The notes under the pieces: generated by a model | What the model was told of the DNA's origin: nothing | Database searches by the model: none | What the model saw: only the letters and a program-made list of their open reading frames with translations | In this document: piece by piece, positions 46,094 to 56,763 of the stretch | Layout: the number at the start of each line of letters is the position of its first letter | How positions within the stretch are numbered: the stretch's first letter is position 1 | Assembly (NCBI GenBank): GCA_024760905.1 | Contig: CM045750.1 | Location: 15,071,419 to 15,135,418, forward strand | Direction: 5' to 3' | DNA: 64,000 nucleotides | Source: Plotosus lineatus | Lineage: Eukaryota > Chordata > Actinopteri > Siluriformes > Plotosidae | Program-made: the position numbers and the translations under genes

Positions 46094-47377
46094 GCAAAGG
46101 TAATGCCCGATGCTGTAATATGCTCTGATTCCATTCCAATACGGCATGGTGATGTAGCTTACAGCGGGCTGTGGTTGCTGAACTACTGGATGTCAAAGTG
46201 GTGTTCCGAAAACAAAGTGGGCTTTATAGAAAATTGGAGTACTTTTGAAGGTAAACCTGACCTGATAGGGTGGGATGGTATCATCTCACTTGGGAAGGTG
46301 CTGCTCTCATTTTCATATTGCAGCATAGCACATAGTCTAAGATCATCATCATCATGTTTCCCCTGACAACCTTGGGGTGCTTTTGCTGGAATCGGGTACC
46401 CAGTAGTCGCAGGAAATCGGTCTTCGCCATCTATGAAGACTCGATTTCATTACCTTTTAAAGCACTGTTATAAAATTGCTTAAATTAACTAGGAGAAAGA
46501 GGTTACTTCACTTCCTAGTCGCCAGTGACTCCGTTGGCTCACTCTGCCGCAAGGCCGAGCCACCCAGGTTACACCTGTCCTAATGACGGAGGTGGAGTCT
46601 GGCTTGAGTGTGATAGGCATTTAGATTTAGCAGGGCTTACAATACAACTGGCTTCTAAGTCTAGCGGATAAATCCGAAAGTTGTGCTTCGACACTCCATG
46701 CACCCATCAGGACTAGTCAGTCAGTGACTATCCAGAGTCAGGGCAGAGAGTAGTCAAACAGGCTAATCTGAGCGTCTGTTAGCTGTGCGAAGTTGTCACT
46801 CAAGGTCAAATTCAATGCTATATAAACTGTGTCCGCATCCTGAACTAAATAAAATTTTAAAGAAAAATGTGAGAACTCTCAGACAGTTTGCTTTAATAAT
46901 CTTATTAATATAAATTTAAATCATAATAAATATACAGCCTGCACATTTGATCTAAAGATAGGGTTATTAAATATTAGATCTCTTACATCTAAAGCGCTTA
47001 TTGTTAATGAAGTTTAGTGTAATGTGTTTAACAGAAACATGGAAAAAACTCAATGAATATGTTGCATTAAAATGAAGCAAGTCCTTACAGATACAGTTAT
47101 ATACACCAACCTTGTTTTATACAAAAACCAAGACATGAATGTACATTCTAACATTACGTATGTTCCTCTCAATGGTTCTTCCTCGAATCTACTGAGGGAG
47201 TTTTTCCTTGCCACTCTTGCCACTGGCTTACTCATTAGGGATGTGTAGGGGTTGTAAAAATGTTTAAAATCTTTTATATTTTGTAAACGTCAACTTTTAC
47301 TTTGTAAAGCTGCTTTGCAAAAATGTCAACCGTAAAAAGCACTATACAAATAAAACTGAATGGAATTGAATTGCAGC
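46094..47377 (+). mobile_element. L2-type LINE, internally deleted
   Basis: The ORF1 esterase-region remnant (VAYSGLWLLNYWMSKWCSEN, about 46143-46210) is followed by a foreign insert. Then comes the start of the ORF2 endonuclease (LKIGLLNIRSLTSKALIVNE, about 46955-47015). The RT is missing; the sequence jumps to the 3' UTR (ttgccactggcttactcatt) and the terminus at 47377. Confidence 0.7.
46340..46709 (-). mobile_element. Unclassified 370-bp insert with GAT tail
   Basis: It interrupts the ORF1-ORF2 spacer of the L2-type LINE. The uninterrupted order is visible at 39255-39300: ataatctaag then aacaggactt. On the minus strand it begins gatgggtgcatggagtgtc, carries ggtggctcggccttgcggc and cgatttcctgcgactactgg, and ends in ATGATG repeats. 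No coding frame, no terminal inverted repeats, and no tRNA A/B box that I can see. The simple-repeat tail suggests retrotransposition. Confidence 0.5.
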
Positions 47378-47423
47378 ATCCCAGGTGAAAGTGTCCAACC
47401 AAGTTTCAGAAGTATTGTTAATT

Positions 47424-47545
47424 AAATTCAATTCCATTTAGTTTTATTTGTATAGTGCTTTTTACAATTGACATTTTTGCAAAGGAGCTTTATAAAGTAA
47501 AAGTTGAAGTTTACAAAGTATAAAAGCTCTCCAAGTCATTAGATC
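47424..47545 (-). mobile_element. L2-type LINE 3' terminus, inverted
   Basis: Plus strand: aattcaattccatttag, ttatttgtatagtgctttt, gcaaaggagctttata. It lies tail-to-tail with the terminus at 47268-47377. Confidence 0.7.
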
Positions 47546-47823
47546 TTATTTTTGGTAAATATATCTGCCCTGCAGTCTGACCTTGACTCTCTGTGAGTGT
47601 ATATGGTTGTCTGCCTGTGTTCTGAGTGATTAAGCATGGTAAATCTTAAGCTTATATAGCCTATAGCAGGAAGATGCTAATTGTTCCCATGGGGACCGTG
47701 GTAAATGAGCAAAAAGATGATGCTATGTGTATGAAACAGACTTCTTTTTGTCAAATCAATTACAATTCTTTTCCCGCCCATGTTTTGTTTTGTGTGTGTG
47801 CATCTGCGTGTGCGTGTGTGAAA

Positions 47824-47861
<38 letters not shown>

Positions 47862-48094
47862 GAGATCTCGCATACTCAACTTATAAGCATACTGACATAA
47901 GATCTATGAAGTGAAACTGTCATGAAGTCTTTTGGGGCTATTTACACTCATCCAGTGTTGGAAGGGCCAGCCTGTCCCCAGGGAAGAAATGACATATCTT
48001 TGCCTTCAAGCTCCATCCATATGTATTGTCTAAGCCTATTCTGGTTTTAAAATTGGACAACTTAAAATAAAAATCTCTAATATTTATTTAATTC
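47546..48094. other. Intronic sequence with a GA repeat
   Basis: Interrupted GA repeat at about 47820-47861 after a GT-rich stretch; otherwise nothing. Confidence 0.5.
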
Positions 48095-49112
48095 ATTATT
48101 GTGGCAAGCATCAGGGTAGCAAATCTGCCTCACAGCAAGAAGGCCCTGGGTTTGAGTCCCATGTTTGGTGACGGCATTTCTGGGTGCAGTATGCATGTTC
48201 TTCCTGTCCTTGGATTGGCTTTCTCTTCTTCCACAGGCCAAAGACATGCATATTAGTTTTATTGGCTGTTTCAAATTGATCCTAATACCCCCATTTCACT
48301 GGAGCACGGCAGACTCGCGGAAACAAAAATGTCATCATCCTCCAACGTTCCTCAGTCGTTCCGGCATCTTCCATGTCCTTCCGTATGATTCCGAATGTAT
48401 TCCTCCGCTTCCGGCAGGCCAAAATCTTCCACAAATGTGCTTTTGAACATGTTCATTTTGATATTAAACATATTAAAATATGTTACATTTTTAATTTATT
48501 GTGCAGTATAAACATATTATAAATTATAAACATATAGTATGAATGAGAGAATGAGCTTCCTTTGTCTAATCCATGCATTTATATGCGGAATAAGGGGCAA
48601 ATCCTTTGATCTTTGCCAATTTTTCCTTGTTGAAACGTGGCTACGCCGGGTATTCCTCAGTCATTTCCGTGATAAACGTGAACGTTCCGCCTTCATTCCG
48701 CCTGTTCCACAATCATTCCGTAGCTCATCCTTCTAAAATGGAGTCGTGCTATAGTCATTCCTCCAGTGTTCCGTCCTTTCCATGAACGTTCCGTGAATTA
48801 TCCGAAGGTCTTCCTTTGCAACCTGCACTGGTTCTGAAGGTAATCCGAGCACTATTATGCATGTATTCCGACATTGTACTGCAGTCTTTCAGTGTCTTTT
48901 CCGCACATTCCAGGAACATTCCGAAGGTGTTCCAAAGGTACAATTTTCCGTAGGTTTTTGACCCATTTTACTTTCTGGCCTTTCTGCCACGATCATTGCA
49001 TTCCGCGCTCCAGTGAAATGGGGGTATAAGTGTGAGTGTTTTGAAGGATTGGCAAGCTGTTTGGGGTGTACCCCACCTTCTATCAGAGGGATAGGCACCA
49101 GCCTCCTTTCAG
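48095..49112 (+). repeat. SINE family A interrupted by a DNA transposon
   Basis: 48095-48285 holds the head and body (cctcacagcaagaaggccc, ggctgtttcaaattgatcc). 49027-49112 resumes with gtgtgagtg and ggggtgtaccccacc. Removing 48286-49026 plus one TAA gives the normal SINE spacing (cctaagtgtgagtg). Confidence 0.85.
48286..49026. mobile_element. 741-bp TIR transposon with phased TTCC(G) motifs
   Basis: Inverted ends tacccccatttcactggagc and gctccagtgaaatgggggta match perfectly for 20 bp, and for 22 of 23 when extended. They are flanked by TAA (48283-48285 and 49027-49029). A 3-bp TWA duplication fits PIF/Harbinger, but the end sequence is not one I recognise. No coding frame of interest. The interior has 15 TTCCG on the plus strand against 2 on the minus strand, spaced near 10-11 bp in four blocks around an AT-rich centre. 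Confidence 0.85.
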
Positions 49113-51111
49113 TTTCAACTGAAAACTATTTGGCAGCCGTGTTGTTTGAGCAATTAACCTGTCCTTGTAGGACCTTTAACCAAGACAGCCCCCAAAGTTT
49201 GAACTTGATAATATAAGAGATTTAAGAGGTACAACAATATGTCTGCTTATGTATCACATATTAAGAAATTTACAACGGATTTTGTATGTTTTAGCCTCAT
49301 GGACTGTAGATATCATATCTCAAGTTTAGTGTTCATTGGACATTGCATTGAGGTGTTCGCATTCCAGCAAGGCCACCTTGACAAAATTCATTGTTAATTG
49401 TGGCCATGTTTTGCAACAGGGCAACTTCGAACAAACTGCAATTGTAACCGTGCTCATGCACTGTGTGAACAAGGATACAAGTGAGGCGTATTCATCTCAT
49501 CCTTAACCACAGTTTATTGTCAGAATAGGAATACAGTAGAATGTGCATTGGTCACTCATAAACTTTGTTGGGCATGTTACTAAAAATGAATTAGTTATAG
49601 TTACAAGTCTTATCTCCCAAAAAGAAACTTTTAGTAACTGAATTACACCACTATAAAAAATAACTAGTTAACAGGGAAAGTAAGTGTTGTGTTTTCTTTT
49701 TCCCCCCTAAATTCATCAATGTCTAAGAATTTTGACTCTTTTTCCAAGCAGGTTTCAGAAGCCAGTTGCACAAAGTAGAACTGTGTAGAGAGGTGTGCAC
49801 AAAGAACTTTTAATATTTATTGCATATCAACAGAACACAACTGGTAGACATGCTGTACTTCAAGTATTGTTTTCATCACAAAAGTACACAGTTTAACATT
49901 ATGAAGTGTTTTTATTTAGTATTTTCTTAATAACAAAAGTAATCAGTTTAACTATGAAGTGCTTTAACTCCCAGTAGTGTAAATAAAATGAATCAATCCT
50001 TTTCACATCTGGTAGATATACTGTATTTCAAGTACAGTATCTTCTTAAAAAAATTAAACAGGTTAACAATATGAAGTGTAATTAAAATAGAACTGAAAAT
50101 ATGAATTACTTGGACAGATCAAACTTAGCTTCTAAACATTCATTCATCTATCCATCCATACGCTCCTTCCTAACGCTCAACAACCCATACAACCATACAT
50201 GCATGCATTCTTTCATCTACCCAGTCAACCCAGTCATCTTCTCTGATAATTTTAAAACTTAAACCAATGATAAACCAGACAAATTCAAATTATTCAAATC
50301 CACCTTTGAGATGGGCATTCATTTCAGCGTACTCGGCATCTATGTATTTTGAAAACGTGTTTTTAACTGTGTCCTTATTTGTTAGCAGAGAAAGTGTTAG
50401 CCACACCAAACCAGCTATTATCATCAACAGTGTCAATAACGGTGTTTCTGGCCACTAGTTTTGTAAAAGTGTGTGTCGTTGAGAGAGTTTTGTAAAAGTG
50501 TGTGTGTCGTTGAGAGATGCTTATAACAAACACTTCGTTCCGGGAAATAATATACATTTCACATGTACATTCTTGCCTTTTACCTCACGGAGATAAAATT
50601 AGTGTCTGTACTTCCATTTTACAAACGTTTTACGTTCCCACCACACTCACCATTGCTACAGCTTACCTCTACTAATTTGGGGGTGTGAGGCGGCTGTGTG
50701 CATGTATGGATTGGAGTAAACACTGCCTCTGATTGGCTTACCATTGAAAACCTATTTTACCTTCGCAGGTCATCATCAATTGTGTGGTTGTCTTTAAGCC
50801 TCTTTTCTCCCTCACCAAAGAAAAAAAGCAAAAAAAAAAAAAAAAAGAACAGTAGCTTTAGTTTATAATGCTCCCCATTTATTTGTCAGTAACTGTAGCT
50901 GCATTGTAATGATTGAAATAGTAATTAGTTAGAATAAAATTTAATGAAAATAACCCTTCCGTTATCCGCATTACTGGTAATAAAATTAGCTTGTTAACAG
51001 GCAGCGCAAACGCAGAACTACCGGCGTGTCTCTCATGAACTGACAATGTTTTAATTACAAAAATACAAAAATCCCTGAACATGAACAATACGTGTACTCA
51101 TCAGTCATAAA
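49113..51111. other. Intronic sequence, possibly an old DNA transposon
   Basis: 49575-49670 (ggcatgttactaaaaatg, ttttagtaactgaattac) and 50900-50990 (taattagttagaataaa, ccgcattactggtaat) recall the TAAC-rich ends of fish hAT-type elements. I cannot define inverted repeats or a duplication. 50459-50518 is two tandem copies of a 30-bp unit (gttttgtaaaagtgtgtg, tcgttgagaga). Confidence 0.3.
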
Positions 51112-51861
51112 ATTGGCTTGTTATATTACATTTATTCTTCTTTAACAACTTTCTTTCAAATAACTCATGCATTTAGGGTTATTATCTTGCTGTATGACCC
51201 AGTTTCTCTTGAGACTCAGATCAGAGACTCAACCTTTCCGTGCACCCTACTTGTGGTCAGTGTTCTTCTGATAGTGGATTCAAGAACATTACAGTTAGCA
51301 AAGGTAAAAGACATCTTTACTTACTTAAAAGATATGGAGGGTTCCATTTATTTACAGCTTGCTCTTGGACTGATCTTCGTAGGTTGACCGCCAATGAAGA
51401 GGAAAGCTAATGACTTGTATTTCCTCCATTTGTCTGTTGGTGGATTGGTGAATCACAACATTTTAGAGATGGTTTTATAACCTTCTCCAGTCTGAAGCAC
51501 ATCAACTATACTTTATGGGTTCCTCACAAATATTGTGCGATATGTTCAAAAAACATGTTGAGAAGGTCAGATTTTGACAGAGATGTATTCTTTTAAATAA
51601 AACAAACACTCATTTACACCAGACCATCCAATTGATTGAAAATGCGCAGACAAAAAAATATGCCCAGCCAGTCTAAGGCAATGCTCTTATACAGTTGTAC
51701 CCAGTGCTTGTGCCTTTACTCTTCTTGGAACTTCTTCATTCATGATGTGTTATTGCCAAGTGATCTTCAAGATTTTTCTCAGACATTTTTACCAAAAACA
51801 TTCAGCTTCTTGACTATTTTGCCATGCTCTTCTAAGTCTCTCTTGAATAAATTGCTACTGG
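51112..51861. other. Unclassified, DNA-transposon-like
   Basis: Stretches such as tgcatttagggttattatct, gctgtatgaccc and ggttgaccgccaatgaag resemble antisense of decayed fish DNA-transposon coding sequence. No frame survives. Confidence 0.25.
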
Positions 51862-52330
51862 CTACATAGTGCTGTTAAAAAGTCTGATCTTTACTTTCAT
51901 ACTGATGGTTGTGGCAGACCAGATGGAATGTGTTATCTGGAAGACTGCTGCTGCTTTACGAATTCTACAGGTCACACCAGTTATCACATTGCCATCAGTG
52001 CTCACAGCACCCTCCCGGCACTTAAAGTTGCTTACAGGTTCAACTTCTGTTTTGTTGACCTTGACAGCTGGTGCTTGTTTGTTGCTGTTGTTTCCCAAAT
52101 TCATGAGGTTGGTCTTATCAGTATTCATTTTCAAGGTTATTTCCCCCCCCCCCAATCTTTAAGTGTGTGTCTACAGGTCTTCAGCATTTTAGAATAGAAA
52201 GCAATGTCATCTGTGAAGACAGGTGCTGCCCTAATGTCTACAGTTATATCATCAGGTTCACTTTAACATGAACCTAATAGCTGAACAGCTGTCAGAAAAA
52301 GCAGAAGTGATCAAATATAACCCTGTCTCA
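51862..52330 (-). pseudogene. Non-LTR retrotransposon RT fragment
   Basis: The minus strand reads, with one stop, FTDDIAFYSKMLKTCRHTLK (catalytic FADD-type motif changed to FTDD). Then comes LKMNTDKTNLMNLG and VEPVSNF, followed by STDGNVITGVTCRIRKAA. This matches the order of RT finger-to-thumb segments in LINEs. It differs from Rex3, L2-type and the RTE-like copies here, so it is a separate lineage. Confidence 0.65.
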
Positions 52331-52641
52331 GGACAGTAAATAGTAAGGATACTGCATTCATGATCAGGAGGTTGTGTGTTCAAATCCCAGTTAGACCCCC
52401 ACTGTGCTAAGATCCTGGGGAAAGGTCTTAACCACAAGCGTGCCTCTGTTCACCCAGCAGTGTAAATGGGTACCAGTAAAAACATACTGGGAAGGTAACC
52501 TGTGATGGACTAGCGCCCCATTCAGGAGGAGTTGTACTCCTAGTTGTTTCACACTATGGAAACTAGGGATAAGCACCGGTCCGATGAACCACTATGGCTC
52601 GGGGGTAAAAAGCCCAATGGACTTTACTTTACCTTTACCTC
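52331..52641 (+). repeat. SINE family F, full length
   Basis: tRNA-like head with B box tgtgttcaaatccc; body gttcacccagcagtgtaaat, actgggaaggtaacctgtg, gatggactagcgcccc; end aaaaagcccaatggacttta. Inserted next to a LINE fragment. Confidence 0.75.
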
Positions 52642-52849
52642 ATGACAGTGACACTGTCAAGAAAGTAAGTTCTTCCTGTTTGTATTCTTACACAGCAATG
52701 TGAATTCATGTACAGACTATTGTAGGTGATGAGAAAATACTGCAGAACCACATAGAAGAGTACAATGCAATTGCCTGCGTACACTATTGAATGCTCTTTT
52801 TGAAGTTGATGAAGTTCAGTTTTGGTGGTCTCAGGTATTCCACAAATTC

Positions 52850-53170
52850 ACTCACTTACTCATTTACTGCACCACTTTGTTCTACTACTAGTGTCAGAGA
52901 AGTCCCAGTACCGACACTGGGTGAAGGTGGAGTGCCCTCTGAATAACTGGCCAATCCATTGCAGAGCGAACATACAAACAACCATTTACACTTAGGGACA
53001 ATTTGGAACAGCCAATCAGCCTCATGTGCATGTCTTTAGAGTGTGGGGAAAAACCAGAGCACATACAAGAAACCCACACAAGCACAGGAAGAATATGCAA
53101 ACTCCAAACAGAAATGTCCCAGCCTGGAACTCGAACCAAGGACCTTCTTGCTATGAGGCAGATGTGCTGA
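52850..53170 (-). repeat. SINE family A, head cut by a LINE
   Basis: Plus strand: gtgaaggtggagtgccc, ccaatcagcctcatgtgc, ggaccttcttgctatgaggc. The head stops at gatgtgctga where the LINE 3' end begins. Confidence 0.8.
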
Positions 53171-54249
53171 CTTCTTCTTTTCCTTTCGGCTTTTCCCTTC
53201 AGGGGTCGCCACAGCAAACCATCCGCCTCCATCTCACCCTATCCTCTGTATCTTCTACTCTTACTCCACCTTCATGTCCTCCTTCACCACATCCATAAAT
53301 CTTCTCTTTGGTCTTCCTCTCAGCCTTCTGTCTGGTAGTTCCAACCTCAGCATCCTACTACCAATATACTCACTATCCCTCCTCTGTACATGTCCAAACC
53401 ATCTCAATCTAGCCTCTCTGACTTTGTCTCCAAAATATCTTACATAGGCTCTCCCTCTGATGTACTCATTCCTGATCCTATCCATCCTCGTTCCTCCCAA
53501 AAAGAACCTCAACATTTTCATCTCTGCTACCTCCAGCTCTGCCTCCTGTCTTTTCCTCAGTGCAACTGTTTGTAAACCATACAACATTGTGGCCTCATCA
53601 CTGTCTTGTACACTTTTGCTTTCATTCTTGCCGATACCCTCTTATTACACATCACATCGGACACTTTTCTCCAACCAGTCCAACCTGCCTGCACACGCTT
53701 CTTCACCTCTTTTCCACACTCTCCATTGCTCTGGACTGTTGAGCCTAATTACTTGAAATCCTCCACCTTCTTTATCTCTGCTCCCTGTAACCTCACCGTT
53801 CCTCTTGGGTCCTTGTCGTTCACACACATGTATTCTGTTTTACTGAGGCTAACCTTCATTCCTCTCCTTTCCAGGGCATACCTCCACCTCTCTAGATTTT
53901 CCTGCACTTGTTCTCTGCTGTCACTACAGATCACAATGTCATCTGCAAACATCATAGTCCATGGAGATTCTTGTCTAACCTCGTCTGTCAGCCTGTCCAT
54001 CACCATAGCAAATAAGAAGGGGCTCAGAGCTGACCCTTGAAGCAGTCCCACCTCTTCTGTCACACCGACAGCACACCTCACCACTGTCTTACATCTATCA
54101 TACATGTCCTGCACCACTGTAACATACTTCTCTGCCACTCCAGACTTCCTCATGCAATACCACAGTTCCTCTCTCGGCACCCTGTCATATGCTTTCTCCA
54201 GACGCACAAAGGCACAATGCAGCTACGTCTGACCTTCTCTGTACTCCTC
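53171..54249 (-). mobile_element. RTE-like LINE, 5'-truncated, 1.08 kb
   Basis: Minus-strand copy ending with AAG repeats at 53171. The 3' end reads gctgtggcgacccctg, agccgaaaggaaaag. Contains RT (53749-54207) and C-terminal (53261-53587) frames separated by stops. Its last 50 bp match the tails of the SINE B copies, making it the likely mobiliser. Confidence 0.85.
53749..54207 (-). pseudogene. RTE-like reverse transcriptase fragment
   Basis: 152 codons: EKAYDRVPREELWYCMRKSG, GLLQGSALSPFLFAMVMDRL, PWTMMFADDIVICSDSREQV (FADD intact), RRGMKVSLSKTEYMCVN. The palm motifs are well kept. Endonuclease absent; stop at the thumb. Confidence 0.85.
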
Positions 54250-54341
54250 TATTCTGTCTTCCTTTCGGCTTTTTCCCTTTTACTCGGGAGTCGCCACAGC
54301 GAATCATCTGATTCGCACGTTTTGATTTGGCAGAGGCTGTA
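54250..54341 (-). repeat. SINE family B tail fragment
   Basis: Plus strand: tctgtcttcctttcggcttt, ggagtcgccacagcgaatca, gatttggcagagg. The head is missing; it abuts the 5' end of the LINE. Confidence 0.75.
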
Positions 54342-54410
54342 GCCTATCTTGGACGATTCTGTGTTTTCTGAGTGGATCCTTCCGTATGAGAGTGCTCAAT
54401 ACTTTTTCGG

Positions 54411-54702
54411 GTCAGTGAAACATCGTCTCGACGTCGCGGAAAAATATTGCATCGACCTGCCAGTGGAACGTCGCCGTGACGTTGCAAGAGGACGTAGCCG
54501 CAACGTGCCAACGAAACGCCGCCCTGATGTCGTGGAAAAACGTTGCAGTGACCTGCCACAGAAACGTCACCTTGACATCGCAGAAAAACGTTGCCGCGAC
54601 CTGCCAGTGAGACGCCAACTTGACGTCGCAGAAAAACGTCGCCGCGACCTGCCAGTGGAACGTCGCCTGTACATCGCAAGAGGATGTGGTCGCGACGTGT
54701 GT
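54411..54702 (+). repeat. CpG-rich 48-bp minisatellite, locus 2
   Basis: About six units of 48 bp (cctgccagtggaacgtcgcc, tgacgtcgcagaaaaacg, ttgccgcga). Open on both strands because the period is a multiple of three. The plus frame repeats RLDVAEKRCRDLPVER every 16 residues; the minus frame repeats GDVSLAGRGNVFLR. No start, domain or splice evidence supports a protein. Confidence 0.85.
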
Positions 54703-55228
54703 TGTGGCTCCTCAGAGCCCTTGCTGCTGTTATGACCTTGTTTGGGATTGGTTCTTCTAACACACCAAGCTATGGTACAGGAGCTTGTATCAGATTTTTT
54801 TTTTTTAAAAAGTGCTCCAAGCATCTTTGCTTTTGCTATTTGAAATCACTAGAATCCTTCCCCGCCGGTCCTTAACTTGTGCACTAGCAGTGCTTTTTTG
54901 CTCCAGGCAACATACATCTTTGCTAAGATTCCCAGATATATATTTACTCATTAAATGAATTAAGTACATTTTTTGTCTCTTTTTAAAACTCTTTTAATCT
55001 GCATTCAGATCTTGTGTAAAGTTAAAGATCAAACTTGTGAAGAAATATAAAAAGATGTAGTATATAATCTGATCACAAACCTTTTAATTACCTTTGCACA
55101 TTTTAAAGGTTTTACAATAAAAGGAAGGGTATTTGTCCAACATAAATTTTGAGTTGAGGCCAGAAGGTGTTTTGGCTTGCCAAAAACCACCAGATAGCCA
55201 AATGTGGTAATTGTTTGAATCTGAGTAA
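54703..55228. other. Intronic sequence without a gene
   Basis: Nothing recognised. Confidence 0.4.
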
Positions 55229-55320
55229 TGGTTGACCACAGAAACCTTGGTGAAAGTTTGGTATAATGAATGAATGTGTTGGATTTATCAAACTTTCACC
55301 AAGGTTTCTGTGGTCAACCA
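55229..55320. repeat. Perfect 31-bp inverted repeat, 30-nt loop
   Basis: Left arm 55229-55259 (tggttgaccacagaaacc, ttggtgaaagttt) and right arm 55290-55320 pair without a mismatch. No terminal duplications or transposon ends were seen around it. Confidence 0.92.
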
Positions 55321-55337
55321 ATTATTCATTATTATCA

Positions 55338-55462
55338 TAAAACCTATACAAGCACAGGGAGAACAAGCACAATACAAACACCCAGAAAGTCCCTGAGCTT
55401 GTAAATTGAACTCAGGACCTCCTTACTGTGAGGAGAACATACTAACCACTGTGCCACCATGA
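55338..55462 (-). repeat. SINE family A, head fragment
   Basis: Plus strand: acctatacaagcacaggg, actcaggacctccttactgt, actaaccactgtgccaccat. Confidence 0.7.
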
Positions 55463-55658
55463 AAACAGACACAAATGCTTGATTTCTAAAGCACTCACAC
55501 ATAAAATAAACACACATAAAATATTTGGAGATGGTCTCTGTCTAGAGACATGAGATATAAAACAACACTGCATAACACAATTTTTGTTCCTGGCAAATAA
55601 ATGTCTTTTTCCAACTACATTTATTGCAAAACAATAGAAAAAGCCCATTTTTCCTGAC

Positions 55659-55696
<38 letters not shown>

Positions 55697-56206
55697 ATTT
55701 TGACAATTTTTTTACTTTTTCCCCTGACACAATACAAATAAAATATTTTACAATTTTACAAAATTAAGAATGAACAGTTTTCCTTGATTTGCGAATATGC
55801 AACATATCACTTTCCCTTATCTGACCACAAATGTAGTTCCCCATCATGTTTACATTGTACAATCCCTGATGTCTGTGTCCAAAGTCCATTACATCTTGGC
55901 CCCAGTAGTTATTCTTCAAGTTGTCAAGATAAGCATCCAGAACATTGAACCATCAGTGAAATCCTACACCCTATTTGGCCATAGTTTCTCAGTAAAGTCT
56001 CAACCAATTCCACATAATTGTCAGCCTTGTGGCTGCCCAGAAACCCATGCCTCCTGTTCCTTTACTGTCAGTTTCTTTGGAAATTCAGGGCACTTTATGA
56101 TTTTGTTGACTTGTGATCACATAAAAGCACCAGCTTTCACTTTTGAACATTCTTCAACATTCTTTGGTATTCTACACATTTGTGGAATATTCATAAAAAG
56201 GAGATA
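55463..56206. other. Intronic sequence without a gene
   Basis: A poly-A run lies at about 55663-55693. A 159-codon plus frame (55797-56276) runs into the next MITE and has no recognised domain. Confidence 0.4.
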
Positions 56207-56684
56207 CAATGGTACCTCACCTTATGAAAGACCCAAAACCCCCGAAAAATCCAGTTTACAAAACGCATTTACTTAAAATTTCCATCTCTGAATATGAAAC
56301 AAATTCACGTTATGAAACACGCCATCTCAAAAATTCAAACAATGCGCGAGTTGCTCACCCATTGGCTATCTCCCAACATCCCGCCCCGCTGGCCTCCCAT
56401 TGGCTATCTCCCAACCTCCTGCCCTGCTGGCCTCCCATTGGCTAGGAGAGATGCATCTCCATTATACCCATGATGCCTTTCGTGTGCCTTCGACCCATTG
56501 TTCGTCATGGACTTCTAACAGGCGTAAAGGACAGCGTTACTGTTGTTTCGTGAGTTTTTCAAGTGTGCTCATTGCAACTTTATTTTTTGGCTCAGGCTTT
56601 TAACCTTGCATAAACATTTGTAAGATTATAACTCTGCTAAGAAGACATGGTCAACATACGTGTGTGCACACACACACACGCATG

Positions 56685-56763
<79 letters not shown>

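Noticed and set aside
54349..54763. Possible repeat protein with a 16-residue period on either strand
   Set aside because: The 48-bp minisatellite is open in several frames because its period is a multiple of three; the related array at 11060 is broken by stops, and no splice or start evidence exists.
55797..56276. 159-codon plus-strand frame
   Set aside because: No domain, no splice signals, and its end lies inside a MITE.
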